NCBI GenBank assembly: GCA_035575515.1
Contig: DATLXU010000042.1
Coordinates: 1-21,108, forward strand
DNA from: DATLXU01 sp035575515
Lineage (GTDB): Bacteria > Acidobacteriota > Blastocatellia > UBA7656
Direction of reading: 5' to 3'
DNA: 21,108 nucleotides
Position numbers and translations under genes: made by a program. The notes under the pieces are model-generated. The model had not been told where the DNA came from. It saw only the letters and a list, made by a program, of their open reading frames with translations, and did no database searches. Shown one piece after another: positions 1-6,855 of this stretch. How positions within the stretch are numbered: position 1 is the stretch's first letter; the number at the start of each line of letters is the position of its first letter.

Positions 1-57
1 GCGGTAAGGTTCAAGATTGCTTCTTACGGTTTCAGGAGTGCGGGTGATAGGCAGCAT
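1..57 (-). CDS. N-terminus of a probable IS transposase, cut by window edge
   Basis: Reading leftward, an ATG at 57 opens 19 codons (MLPITRTPETVRSNLEPYR) that continue off the window. The start is well supported: AAGGA lies 8 nt upstream of the ATG (on the plus strand TCCTT near 66-70). The opening 'MLPxTRTPxTVxxNLxxYR' resembles, from memory, the N-terminus of a DDE transposase group often annotated IS701-like; this is recall of a short motif, not a search result. If it is correct, the terminal inverted repeat of the element should lie between 58 and about 260. A TTAA at 177-180 next to CAACAGGGGTCTG (minus strand) is one possible border, but only one side is visible. That a gene starts here is fairly secure; its identity is tentative. 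Confidence 0.55.
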   Translation of the reverse strand, partial: MLPITRTPETVRSNLEPYR

Positions 58-389
58 TGGCTCAATCCTTCCGACTCAGTCTGTTGTTGCCTATTTTTCA
101 CCTCCCCTTTCACTTTCGCCAGTTACTTTCCAAGTCGTGTAAGATCATTTTCACCTTCATGCGCAGACCCCTGTTGTTAATCGCGAGCGATCCTTTCGGC
201 TTGATCCGAGTCTGAGCAGAATCTAACAGCTTGCCCGGTGGGAAAAGTGAGCCAGCAATGAGGAAGTCGTGAGAAAATCGTGTCGCTTCATGCGGTTGTG
301 ATTAATGCTTGCAGGTTCGCGTTCGCAGGAAACGAGACTATGCTGACTTCAGCGTCCTTGAATCTGAAATTGAGCCTCGTCGTCCTTCG
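58..389. other. Gap without a convincing gene
   Basis: This is the roughly 330-bp space between the leftward gene start at 57 and the patatin stop at 390. Short open frames here have no ribosome binding site and no recognisable protein character. I see no intrinsic terminator downstream of the patatin gene. The part nearest 57 should hold the leader, and possibly the inverted repeat, of the putative insertion sequence. Confidence 0.5.
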
Positions 390-3041
390 TCACACGGCGG
401 CAGCGCGGGCCTTTTCGGTTTCATCTTTAGCTTTTGATTCAATCACAACTCGCCCGCGGCGAAGAAACATCCGGTCAAAAACGTAAAGGTGGATGCGCGC
501 AAGTATCCAGCCGAACAACGCCAGCCCTATCCCGATCCCTATTCTCGCAAGCGTCTCGCGCAGTCGCACCACTCGCACAACGGTTTTCCCTACTATCGCG
601 GATGCTGCCAATGTCGCAAGCGTTGCGCCGATCATTCCTACTGTCACAATCGCAACCGCTCGATACCTGAAGCACGCCCACGCAAGCAACCCTAGTGCTG
701 CAATGCCGAGCAGCAAGCCTGTTCGCCGCAGCACGGGCGATATCTTCCATATCTTAAAGGCCGTGCTGCGACCGGCTTTCAACAGCAGCATCAAACCCTT
801 GTACCTCGCGCCTTCGGCTTTTTCCTGTTTCATCGGTTCTTCGATTGCAAGAAAACGCCAATCGCACGCCTTGCCTGTCGGCATATCGAACCCTTCAATT
901 CGTTTCTTGCTTACCAACTCTTCTTCGGCCATTCGATACCCGCTTGTCATAAGCGCGAAGGCTTCCGTGTCGGTGAACGAATCAAGATCGGTTCTTATGG
1001 CGGACAATTCCTGCTGAACGTCTTTGCGAATATGATAAGGCGTGAGCGCGCCCTCATCGTTCGGTTTATCGTGCGGCTCGTCGCAGCCCGCCCAATCAAC
1101 AGGCTCGACCGGCAAGTCCATCTTCAAATGAATGAACATCAGGCCGCGCAAAAGCATAGCGCGGCGGCGCGCTATCAAATCCAGAAACTGCGCCTCGCGC
1201 ACGCGCGACATCAGTATGCTGTTTGAACGAAGCGGAACGCCGAGCACGCCCGCGCTCGGATTGTCCTGCGCGTGCATCTGCCCGCTCGCATCGCTCACAA
1301 GCATCACTGTGCAGTCCTGATCTAGCAGCGCAGCTATTCCCTGATTGTCATAAACGCCTCCGTCAACCAGTCGAACAGTTATCTTATCCGTTTCGCCGTT
1401 TGCGTCCTCGCCTTCGTAAAGCCCGTCGAGCACGAGCGGCTCGAACAGTCCCGGCACGCACGACGACGCGGCGACTGCGTGGCCGAGCCTTATGTTTTGA
1501 AATTTCGGCGGCGCTTGCGAGTAGCGCAAACGGCGCAAACGATAATTGCGATCAACCTCATTCGCCGCTCGCGCGGGCGGCTCGCCCATCCAGCTCGCCG
1601 TGAATTGCCAGTTGTGACCCGTGTTGAGCGCCGTCGCGTTCAGCACGAGTATCGGAACCTTCGCTCTGCGCCGCCAGTTGTCGTACTTGGGCTTGAAGCT
1701 CTCTGGCTCGCCCTTCGGCATCACGTAAAGATTGTTTATGTATCGCGGCTTGTTGCCATTGCCGTCGTCAATGCGCGAAAAGATCTCTTTCTCGTAAAGC
1801 TCGCCCACGCGCTCCGTTCTGGAGTAGTTCGGCTTGAAGACCATCTTGATGTTGCTCCAAAAGCTTGCAATCACTCTCATCCGCACGTTGCGCTGAACGC
1901 CTGCGAGAAAGTCGCGCTCGACTCGCTTCACAATCTCAATATAATCTTCGCGCGTGATCTCGTCGTCGCTTTTGCTTTCGAGCAGCCTCTTCACTTCCAG
2001 ATAATAATAAGCACCGATTATCGAGCCGCCCGAAACGCACGACAGCACCTCGACGTGGCGCAGCATATCAAGCTCTGCGAGTTTTGCCAGCACGCCTATG
2101 TGGTAAAGCGACGCGCGAAATCCGCCGCCCGACAGCCCAAGCCCCACTTTGCCTGCGAATGCCGCGTTGACCGCCGCTGTGTTGCCCTTGAGAAAAACCA
2201 TAAGCGCCCGCGACGCGCCAGACGTTCCGGAAGCGACGGTTGCGGCGGACGGCTCTTGAGCGAGCAACGTCAGTGAAGCAAGCTGTCGCGCCGTCGTCTC
2301 GTATTGCCATGGCGCAATTTCGGGCAACGAAGCGGCTTTCAGCAGCCATTCTTCCGCCTGCTTGTACTGGCCAAGCCCGAAGTGCGCTTCGGCAATCGTC
2401 ACGAGGAACCGGTAATCTTTTTCCAACTGCGGCTCAGATTGCATCAGTATCGCAGACGCTTGAATTATCTGCTCGCGTATTTGCTTCGCCTGATCGCGCC
2501 GCGCTTCGGCAAGCTCAGAGCCGGCGCCAGCCTTGCGCGCTTCGTTCATCTCTTGGAAGGCAAGTTGATCTAGCGCGAAAGCCGCGTTGATTGCCGTGTA
2601 GCCATAGTCTGCCGCCACGCCTGCGCGGTAGCCTCTCAGGTAATAGGCGAGCGCGCGTTCGAGGTGCTGCTTCTGGCTCGTCATCTCCCACTTGCGCTTG
2701 TAGATTGCGCCCGCTACTTTGAGCGTCTCCTGATTTTGAGTGCGGGCAAGGTTGTCGTTTTCGTTGAGAATTTCAAGCGCGCGGTCGAGCCGCTCATCCA
2801 CCGGCAGGTCGGGATCCTGATAAGTCGAGGCGGCCTGCTCTTGAGCGAGTTTTAATTTGAGCTTGGGGTCGCGCGAGACTTCAGCTTCAGCGCGCGCCCG
2901 CCCCAGCACTCGCCACGCATAGCCGAACTCGCGTTCTTTTTGAAGAAGCTCCGCCAGCTTCAGAACCTCTGCATCCGCAGTCGGCTCACCCTTCAGATAC
3001 GCCTTCGCGCGAATGACATTTTCGCTGTCGCCTCTTTTCAT
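390..3041 (-). CDS. Patatin-like phospholipase with N-terminal helical repeats and C-terminal TM helices
   Basis: Predicted lipid acyl hydrolase of the patatin family (Ser-Asp dyad), 883 residues from the chosen start. Residues about 1-265 are helical and TPR/TRAFs-binding-like (repeated A-x-x-Y/W pairs such as 'GLGQYKQAEEWLLKAA'). The catalytic domain begins near 298. It has the glycine-rich oxyanion loop GGGFRAS (305-311), the nucleophile elbow CVSGGS (Ser337; the usual first Gly of GxSxG is Cys here) and the DGG motif (Asp560). Three hydrophobic segments near 774-791, 795-817 and 833-851 suggest membrane anchoring, followed by a charged tail. A longer reading to an ATG at 3128 is possible, but that ATG lies inside the -10 region, whereas ATG 3041 has AAAGGA at 3051-3056, 9 nt upstream. 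The gene stands alone behind its own promoter. The physiological substrate is unknown. Confidence 0.88.
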   Translation of the reverse strand: MKRGDSENVIRAKAYLKGEPTADAEVLKLAELLQKEREFGYAWRVLGRARAEAEVSRDPKLKLKLAQEQAASTYQDPDLPVDERLDRALEILNENDNLARTQNQETLKVAGAIYKRKWEMTSQKQHLERALAYYLRGYRAGVAADYGYTAINAAFALDQLAFQEMNEARKAGAGSELAEARRDQAKQIREQIIQASAILMQSEPQLEKDYRFLVTIAEAHFGLGQYKQAEEWLLKAASLPEIAPWQYETTARQLASLTLLAQEPSAATVASGTSGASRALMVFLKGNTAAVNAAFAGKVGLGLSGGGFRASLYHIGVLAKLAELDMLRHVEVLSCVSGGSIIGAYYYLEVKRLLESKSDDEITREDYIEIVKRVERDFLAGVQRNVRMRVIASFWSNIKMVFKPNYSRTERVGELYEKEIFSRIDDGNGNKPRYINNLYVMPKGEPESFKPKYDNWRRRAKVPILVLNATALNTGHNWQFTASWMGEPPARAANEVDRNYRLRRLRYSQAPPKFQNIRLGHAVAASSCVPGLFEPLVLDGLYEGEDANGETDKITVRLVDGGVYDNQGIAALLDQDCTVMLVSDASGQMHAQDNPSAGVLGVPLRSNSILMSRVREAQFLDLIARRRAMLLRGLMFIHLKMDLPVEPVDWAGCDEPHDKPNDEGALTPYHIRKDVQQELSAIRTDLDSFTDTEAFALMTSGYRMAEEELVSKKRIEGFDMPTGKACDWRFLAIEEPMKQEKAEGARYKGLMLLLKAGRSTAFKIWKISPVLRRTGLLLGIAALGLLAWACFRYRAVAIVTVGMIGATLATLAASAIVGKTVVRVVRLRETLARIGIGIGLALFGWILARIHLYVFDRMFLRRGRVVIESKAKDETEKARAAAV

Positions 3042-3127
3042 CGCAGCGCATCCTTTCATGTAGGATTGGTCAACTTTAAGCGCGCATCTCGATTGCAATC
3101 GAGCGCTTCGGGACCGGGCCACCCGCA

Positions 3128-3156
3128 TTTGTATAGGTAATATCTCACACTGTCAA
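3128..3156 (-). promoter_or_regulatory. Sigma-70-type promoter of the patatin gene
   Basis: On the minus strand a perfect TTGACA (-35, 3156-3151) is followed by 17 bp and TACAAA (3133-3128; 4 of 6 to TATAAT). TATACA at 15-bp spacing is an alternative. It lies about 90 bp upstream of the chosen ATG at 3041 and downstream of the pilB-type gene's terminator, so the patatin gene appears to be transcribed independently. Confidence 0.55.
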
Positions 3157-3190
3157 GTTCATTTTGCGGTGGGCGCGCTCACTTGAAGTG

Positions 3191-3228
3191 AAAAAACAAA
3201 AGGCGCGGCAACTGTTCAATGCCGCGCC
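3191..3228 (-). terminator. Intrinsic terminator of the PilB/GspE-type gene
   Basis: On the minus strand a perfect 9-bp stem GGCGCGGCA/TGCCGCGCC (3228-3220 with 3210-3202) closes a 9-nt loop and is followed directly by TTTTGTTTTTT (3201-3191). It begins 35 nt after the stop codon of the ATPase gene. This is a textbook rho-independent terminator. Confidence 0.9.
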
Positions 3229-3262
3229 ATCCGCAAAGCTTAATCATCTACAGCGTTCTGCT

Positions 3263-5182
3263 TTAACCGACGATTCGCATCAGGTCTTCAAGCGAGCGAT
3301 GATGAAAGACTCGCGGCGCGTTCTCCAGCACTTCTTCGAGCGTCGTCACCCCGCGCAGCGCCTTCACCATGCCGTCTTCCTGCATGGTCGAGAGATTGCA
3401 CGACTCAAGCGTTATCTGGCGAATCTCCTGCATAGTCCGCTTCATCAATATCGCGTCTCTGACATCAGCATTGGGAACTAACAGTTCGTAAATACCAAGC
3501 CGCCCGCGATAGCCTGTGAAGTTGCACGACGCGCAGCCCTTCCCTCGCCACAAGGTGAACCGCTTCAACTCTTCGCGCTTCAGCCCGAACCTTCTGAGCA
3601 CGCGATCTTCCGGTTGATATTGGACGCGGCAGTTGGCGCAGACTTTGCGGACAAGCCGCTGCGCCAGTATCGCGCCAATCGTAGAGGCGATGAGCGATGT
3701 CTCAATCTCCATGTTGATCAAGCGCACGAGCGCGCCCACAGAATCTTCAGTATGAAATGTCGCAAAAACTTTGTGCCCCGTGAGCGCGCTCTGCACGGCA
3801 ACGTCGGCTGAAAACTTGTCGCGTATCTCTCCGATGACGATTATGTCCGGGTCCTGGCGCACTATCGAGCGAAGCGTTTCGTGAAATGTCAGCCCGATCT
3901 TTTCGTTGATCGAGCACTGCGATATGCCGTCAATGACGTACTCAACGGGGTCTTCGCAGGTGATTATCTTAACTGTCGGATCGTTGCAGTGATCAATCGA
4001 GCTATAAAGCGTCGTGGTCTTTCCCGAACCGGTCGGTCCGGTGATGAGCGTTATACCTGACGGCGCGGCCAGAACGTCTTCGCTGTAAAGCCGGAGGATG
4101 TTCGGCGCGAATCCCAGTTCTTCAAGACTGATGAGCGAGGCTTTGTTCAAAATTCGCAGCACCACGTTTTCGCCGAACACGGTCGCGTAGAACGAAACGC
4201 GGATGTCAATCTCCTGCTTGTCGGTCTTGACGAATATGCGCCCGTCCTGATGCTTGCGCCGCTCGGCCACGTCCGCGTCCGCTAAAATCTTAATGCGAGA
4301 GATTATGCGCGGCGTGTAGTCGCGCGGGAAATCCATCTTGTGAATCAAGACGCCGTCCAGCCGGTATCGAACGCGCAGCTTGTTCGCCATCGGTTCGAGG
4401 TGCACGTCCGATGCGCCTTCTTCGATGGCCGAGCGGATTAACTGGTCGACCATCTGAACGACGCGGTCTTCGCCAGCCTGAGTGGTCTGCGCCTGCGTGT
4501 CAATCGTGTGGTACCTGACCTTTTGATAATCTGCAATGCCTGAGTCTTTTCCCTGAAGCAGCGCGTCTATCAAATCGAGCTTTTGAAGAATGACGGAGCG
4601 CGTGGCGAGCGCGAGGCTGACGCGGCAACTGAACAGGCGCGCAATCTCTTCGATGAAATGCGTGATGGTCGGATCGGCGACCAGCAGTTGCAGTTGATTA
4701 TTTTCGAGTTTGATCGGCAGCGCGATTTGCCTGCGCAGGTATTTGAGCGACACTTTGCGCACAAGCTCAACGTCAATCTCGTTGATGTCAGGCTCAAGCA
4801 TCGGCAGCGCAAATTTTTCGGCGAGCGCCTCTACGACGTGCCGCTCTTCGATCAATCCCATCTCGATGAGCGTTTCGCCTATGCGCTTTTGTCGGGGCGC
4901 GCTCTTGCGCTGAATCTCGCGCGCGGCCATCACGTCGTTTTCTGTCACGAGGTGGCGCGAGATGAGAATGTCGCCGAGGCTGAGATTGCTGCGGTGGCGG
5001 CGCACGAAGTCATCGAGGCGCGAGCGGCTGATGTAGTTCATCTCAAGCAGAACTTCGCCAAGTGATTTCTGCCCGGTGAGGTCCTGATGAATCTCTCTCG
5101 CGCGAGAGAGCTGGTCTTTTGTGAGAATCCCTTCGCTTATTAAAGCGGCGGCGAATTTATCGTCGAAAGAGTACTGGAGCAT
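3263..5182 (-). CDS. PilB/GspE-type secretion/pilus assembly ATPase
   Basis: Cytoplasmic hexameric ATPase that powers type IV pilus extension or type II secretion; 639 residues. Residues 1-205 hold stacked GspE/MshE N-terminal modules ('GEVLLEMNYIS', 'GDILISRHLVT', 'GETLIEMGLIE', then an MshEN-like domain to about 205). The motor has the SDVHLEP strand (258-264), Walker A GPTGSGKT (382-389), the Asp box (about 410-418), Walker B DPDIIVIGEIRD (444-455) with the following His box (H469, H477), and the zinc tetracysteine C515/C518...C550/C553 seen in GspE/PilB but not PilT. The start is ATG 5182, with GAAGG just upstream. The frame is open 20 codons further, but those codons (NPKSKIQN...) are translated intergenic repeat. 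No pilC, pilT or pilin gene is in the window, so pilus versus secretion cannot be decided. Confidence 0.93.
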   Translation of the reverse strand: MLQYSFDDKFAAALISEGILTKDQLSRAREIHQDLTGQKSLGEVLLEMNYISRSRLDDFVRRHRSNLSLGDILISRHLVTENDVMAAREIQRKSAPRQKRIGETLIEMGLIEERHVVEALAEKFALPMLEPDINEIDVELVRKVSLKYLRRQIALPIKLENNQLQLLVADPTITHFIEEIARLFSCRVSLALATRSVILQKLDLIDALLQGKDSGIADYQKVRYHTIDTQAQTTQAGEDRVVQMVDQLIRSAIEEGASDVHLEPMANKLRVRYRLDGVLIHKMDFPRDYTPRIISRIKILADADVAERRKHQDGRIFVKTDKQEIDIRVSFYATVFGENVVLRILNKASLISLEELGFAPNILRLYSEDVLAAPSGITLITGPTGSGKTTTLYSSIDHCNDPTVKIITCEDPVEYVIDGISQCSINEKIGLTFHETLRSIVRQDPDIIVIGEIRDKFSADVAVQSALTGHKVFATFHTEDSVGALVRLINMEIETSLIASTIGAILAQRLVRKVCANCRVQYQPEDRVLRRFGLKREELKRFTLWRGKGCASCNFTGYRGRLGIYELLVPNADVRDAILMKRTMQEIRQITLESCNLSTMQEDGMVKALRGVTTLEEVLENAPRVFHHRSLEDLMRIVG

Positions 5183-5192
5183 CCTGCCTTCT

Positions 5193-5218
5193 CGATTTTG
5201 GATTTTAGATTTTGGATT
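5193..5218. repeat. GATTTTGGATT-type repeat array, left copy
   Basis: The array consists of tandem GATTTT(G/A) units: CGATTTTGGATTTTAG at 5194-5209, then ATTTTGGATT. It is 11 bp upstream of the ATPase start codon and is reproduced in inverted orientation near 5405-5437. Conceptual translation gives NPKSKIQN-type peptides, a common artefact of this repeat at the ends of predicted proteins. Confidence 0.75.
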
Positions 5219-5306
5219 GGCTTTGTTGCATAATTCTATCACTTGCGTTTTTCACTATAAGATCGGCTCAAAACCCACAATATGTAGCCAATTATGCAAC
5301 AAAGCT
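5219..5306. mobile_element. 88-bp MITE-like element with IS903-like ends and 9-bp target duplication
   Basis: The left end GGCTTTGTTGCATAATTC and the reverse complement of the right end AGCTTTGTTGCATAATTG agree at positions 2-17 (16 consecutive bases). The left tip matches the known IS903 inverted repeat GGCTTTGTTGAATAAATC at 16 of 18 positions. The element is flanked directly by a perfect 9-bp duplication, TTTTGGATT (5210-5218 and 5307-5315), and 9 bp is the duplication length of the IS903 group (IS5 family). The 54-bp interior has no coding capacity, so it would move only in trans. It landed inside the repeat array, 37 bp upstream of the ATPase start. Confidence 0.82.
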
Positions 5307-5375
5307 TTTTGGATTTGTGAAGCTCTGCCAATATCCAAAATCCGCGTGGGAGCAGGAGGGCTTGAAACGATTTCA

Positions 5376-5437
5376 GGATTTTAGGTTTTCGATTTCAGAT
5401 TGCGCAATCCAAAATCTAAAATCTAAAATCCAGAATC
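5376..5437. repeat. Inverted copy of the GATTTT repeat with hairpin
   Basis: GGATTTTAG (5376-5384) pairs with CTAAAATCC (5423-5431), and a perfect 12-bp palindrome GATTGCGCAATC lies between them at 5398-5409. The right half (AATCCAAAATCTAAAATC...) is the reverse complement of the array at 5193-5218, so the two arrays face each other across the MITE. This could be one composite repeat or two separate copies. Confidence 0.7.
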
Positions 5438-5493
5438 GCTATGATGATAAATCATGGGCTGTGAAAAATCATTAGTAAATTTTTGAGGTGGTC

Positions 5494-6711
5494 TTGAAAG
5501 CTATACTCATCGCAATTGCGCTCTCGCTGAGCGCGAACGGATTTGCCATGCAAAAAAATGAAAGGCCGCGAGCGCATGATATCGGCTTGCGCATAGGGGT
5601 GCTTCCGACCGGCCCGCTCAACGCAATCACGGACGTCGCAGGCGTGCGCGTAGGCCACACGACCATCATTCGCGGCGAAGACATACGCACCGGTGTTACG
5701 GCGATTTTGCCGCACGCGGGAAACCTGTTTCGCGAAAAAGTTCCGGGCGCGGTCTTCGTCGGCAACGGCTTCGGCAAGCTTGCAGGCTCGACTCAGGTGA
5801 ACGAGCTTGGCGAAATCGAAACTCCAATACTGCTGACTTCAACTCTGAGCGTGCCGCGCGTGGCCGATGCGTTGATTGATTACATGCTCCAGCTACCCGG
5901 CAATGAAGATGTTCGCTCGATCAATCCGCTTGTTGCAGAGACAAACGACGGCACGTTGAACGATATACGCGGGCGGCACATCACGCGCGACGATGTTTTC
6001 AATGCTATCAAGAACGCAAAAGAAGGCGCTGTTGAAGAAGGCTCGGTTGGCGCGGGCGCAGGAACTATCGCGTTCGGCTTCAAAGGCGGCATCGGCACGG
6101 CGTCGCGCAAGCTCCCCGCATCGCTCGGCGGCTACACGGTAGGAGTGCTTGTGCAAACGAACTTCGGCGGCGTGCTGACAATCGCGGGCGCGCCAGTGGG
6201 TCAGGAATTGGGTCGCTACTACCTTAAGGAAGAACTCGAACGCTCCAACGAAACCAAGCGAAGCGCGAATGAAAATAAACGCGGCGCGAATGAGGATGAT
6301 ATTGAAGACAGGGCTGATGGTTCGGTGATAATTGTTATAGCTACGGACGCGCCGGTTGATGCGCGCAACCTGCGACGAATAGCCGCGCGGGCGATGATGG
6401 GACTTGCTCGCACGGGCTCTTCGGCAAGCAACGGCAGCGGCGATTACGCCATCGCGTTTTCAACCGCAAGTGAAGTCCGCATACGCGCTGCAACTCAGAG
6501 CGTTAATCGAATCTCGCCGCGCGATGTGAAGCTGCTTTCAAACGACGCAATGTCTCCGCTGTTCCTTGCGGTGATCGAAGCGACGGAAGAAGCGATTTAC
6601 AATTCGCTGTTTCGCGCGACACCAGTGACCTCGCGCGGGCGCACCATCGAGGCGTTGCCGATTGATCGCACTGTCGAGATACTGCGCAAGCACGGCGCGA
6701 TTAATAAATAA
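5494..6711 (+). CDS. P1 family peptidase (DmpA/BapA type), secreted
   Basis: N-terminal-nucleophile aminopeptidase/esterase precursor of MEROPS family S58. Such enzymes cleave themselves into alpha and beta chains to expose the catalytic Ser. The first ~19 residues (KAILIAIALSLSANGFA) form a signal peptide, indicating export. Family landmarks are 'LPTGPLNAITDVAGVRVGH', 'GAGAGTIAFGFKGGIG' and 'GRTGSSAS/NGSGDYAIAFST'-like segments. The predicted self-cleavage site is Gly-Ser in 'DGSVIIVIATDAPV', making Ser277 the nucleophile (numbered from the TTG). Just before it sits an unusual charged insert with three N-E-x-K-R-x-A-like units. TTG 5494 is preferred because GAGG (5485-5488) is 5 nt upstream; GTG 5488 would overlap that site but is possible. 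Full length for the family. Confidence 0.88.
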   Translation: MKAILIAIALSLSANGFAMQKNERPRAHDIGLRIGVLPTGPLNAITDVAGVRVGHTTIIRGEDIRTGVTAILPHAGNLFREKVPGAVFVGNGFGKLAGSTQVNELGEIETPILLTSTLSVPRVADALIDYMLQLPGNEDVRSINPLVAETNDGTLNDIRGRHITRDDVFNAIKNAKEGAVEEGSVGAGAGTIAFGFKGGIGTASRKLPASLGGYTVGVLVQTNFGGVLTIAGAPVGQELGRYYLKEELERSNETKRSANENKRGANEDDIEDRADGSVIIVIATDAPVDARNLRRIAARAMMGLARTGSSASNGSGDYAIAFSTASEVRIRAATQSVNRISPRDVKLLSNDAMSPLFLAVIEATEEAIYNSLFRATPVTSRGRTIEALPIDRTVEILRKHGAINK

Positions 6712-6774
6712 TCTCTGCGCGTCTCTGCCGGCTTTGCGTGATGGCAACCTGGCGCAGAGACGCAGAGAGATTTT
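6711..6774 (+). terminator. Hairpin of the CGCAGAGACGCAGAG type after the P1 peptidase gene
   Basis: CTCTGCGCGTCTCTGCC (6713-6729) can fold onto GGCGCAGAGACGCAGAG (6751-6767): two paired blocks of 7 and 6 bp plus CC/GG, with 2-nt bulges and a loop of about 21 nt. TTTT (6771-6774) follows. It starts at the stop codon and probably ends transcription before the next gene. The sequence itself looks like a dispersed repeat family seen in many environmental bacteria, so it may be a repeat that also terminates. Confidence 0.5.
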
Positions 6775-6855
6775 CTGCAAGACCGTACCCGCCGCGCCAT
6801 TCTGTTAATCGAAACAAACAACCCGCGCAACTAATCGAGCACATCAGGAGGCTCT

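Larger units (their letters stand above)
5183..5493. other. Divergent intergenic region built of repeats
   Basis: This roughly 310-bp gap separates the leftward ATPase gene from the rightward P1 peptidase gene. It contains the 5193-5218 repeat array, the 88-bp MITE-like element at 5219-5306, and an inverted copy of the array around 5376-5437. A TATGAT at 5440-5445 could be a -10 for the peptidase gene but has no convincing -35. I find no protein-coding gene here. Confidence 0.7.

Noticed and set aside
280..486. 68-codon rightward frame before the patatin stop
   Set aside because: No Shine-Dalgarno, low-complexity Arg/Ser/Ala content, and it overlaps the 3' end of the patatin gene.
1479..2276. 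265-codon rightward open frame inside the patatin gene
   Set aside because: It lies wholly antisense to a gene with clear catalytic motifs, its translation is Arg/Ala/His-rich with no domain pattern, and such shadow frames are common in this composition.
390..3041. Patatin as a CBASS/defence effector
   Set aside because: No nucleotide cyclase, E1/E2-like or other defence gene is adjacent; the neighbours are an insertion-sequence-like start and a pilus/secretion ATPase.
5254..5280. Outward promoter inside the MITE (TTGTGG...TATAGT, minus strand) driving the ATPase gene
   Set aside because: The spacer is only 15 bp and the -35 is weak, too little to list as a feature.
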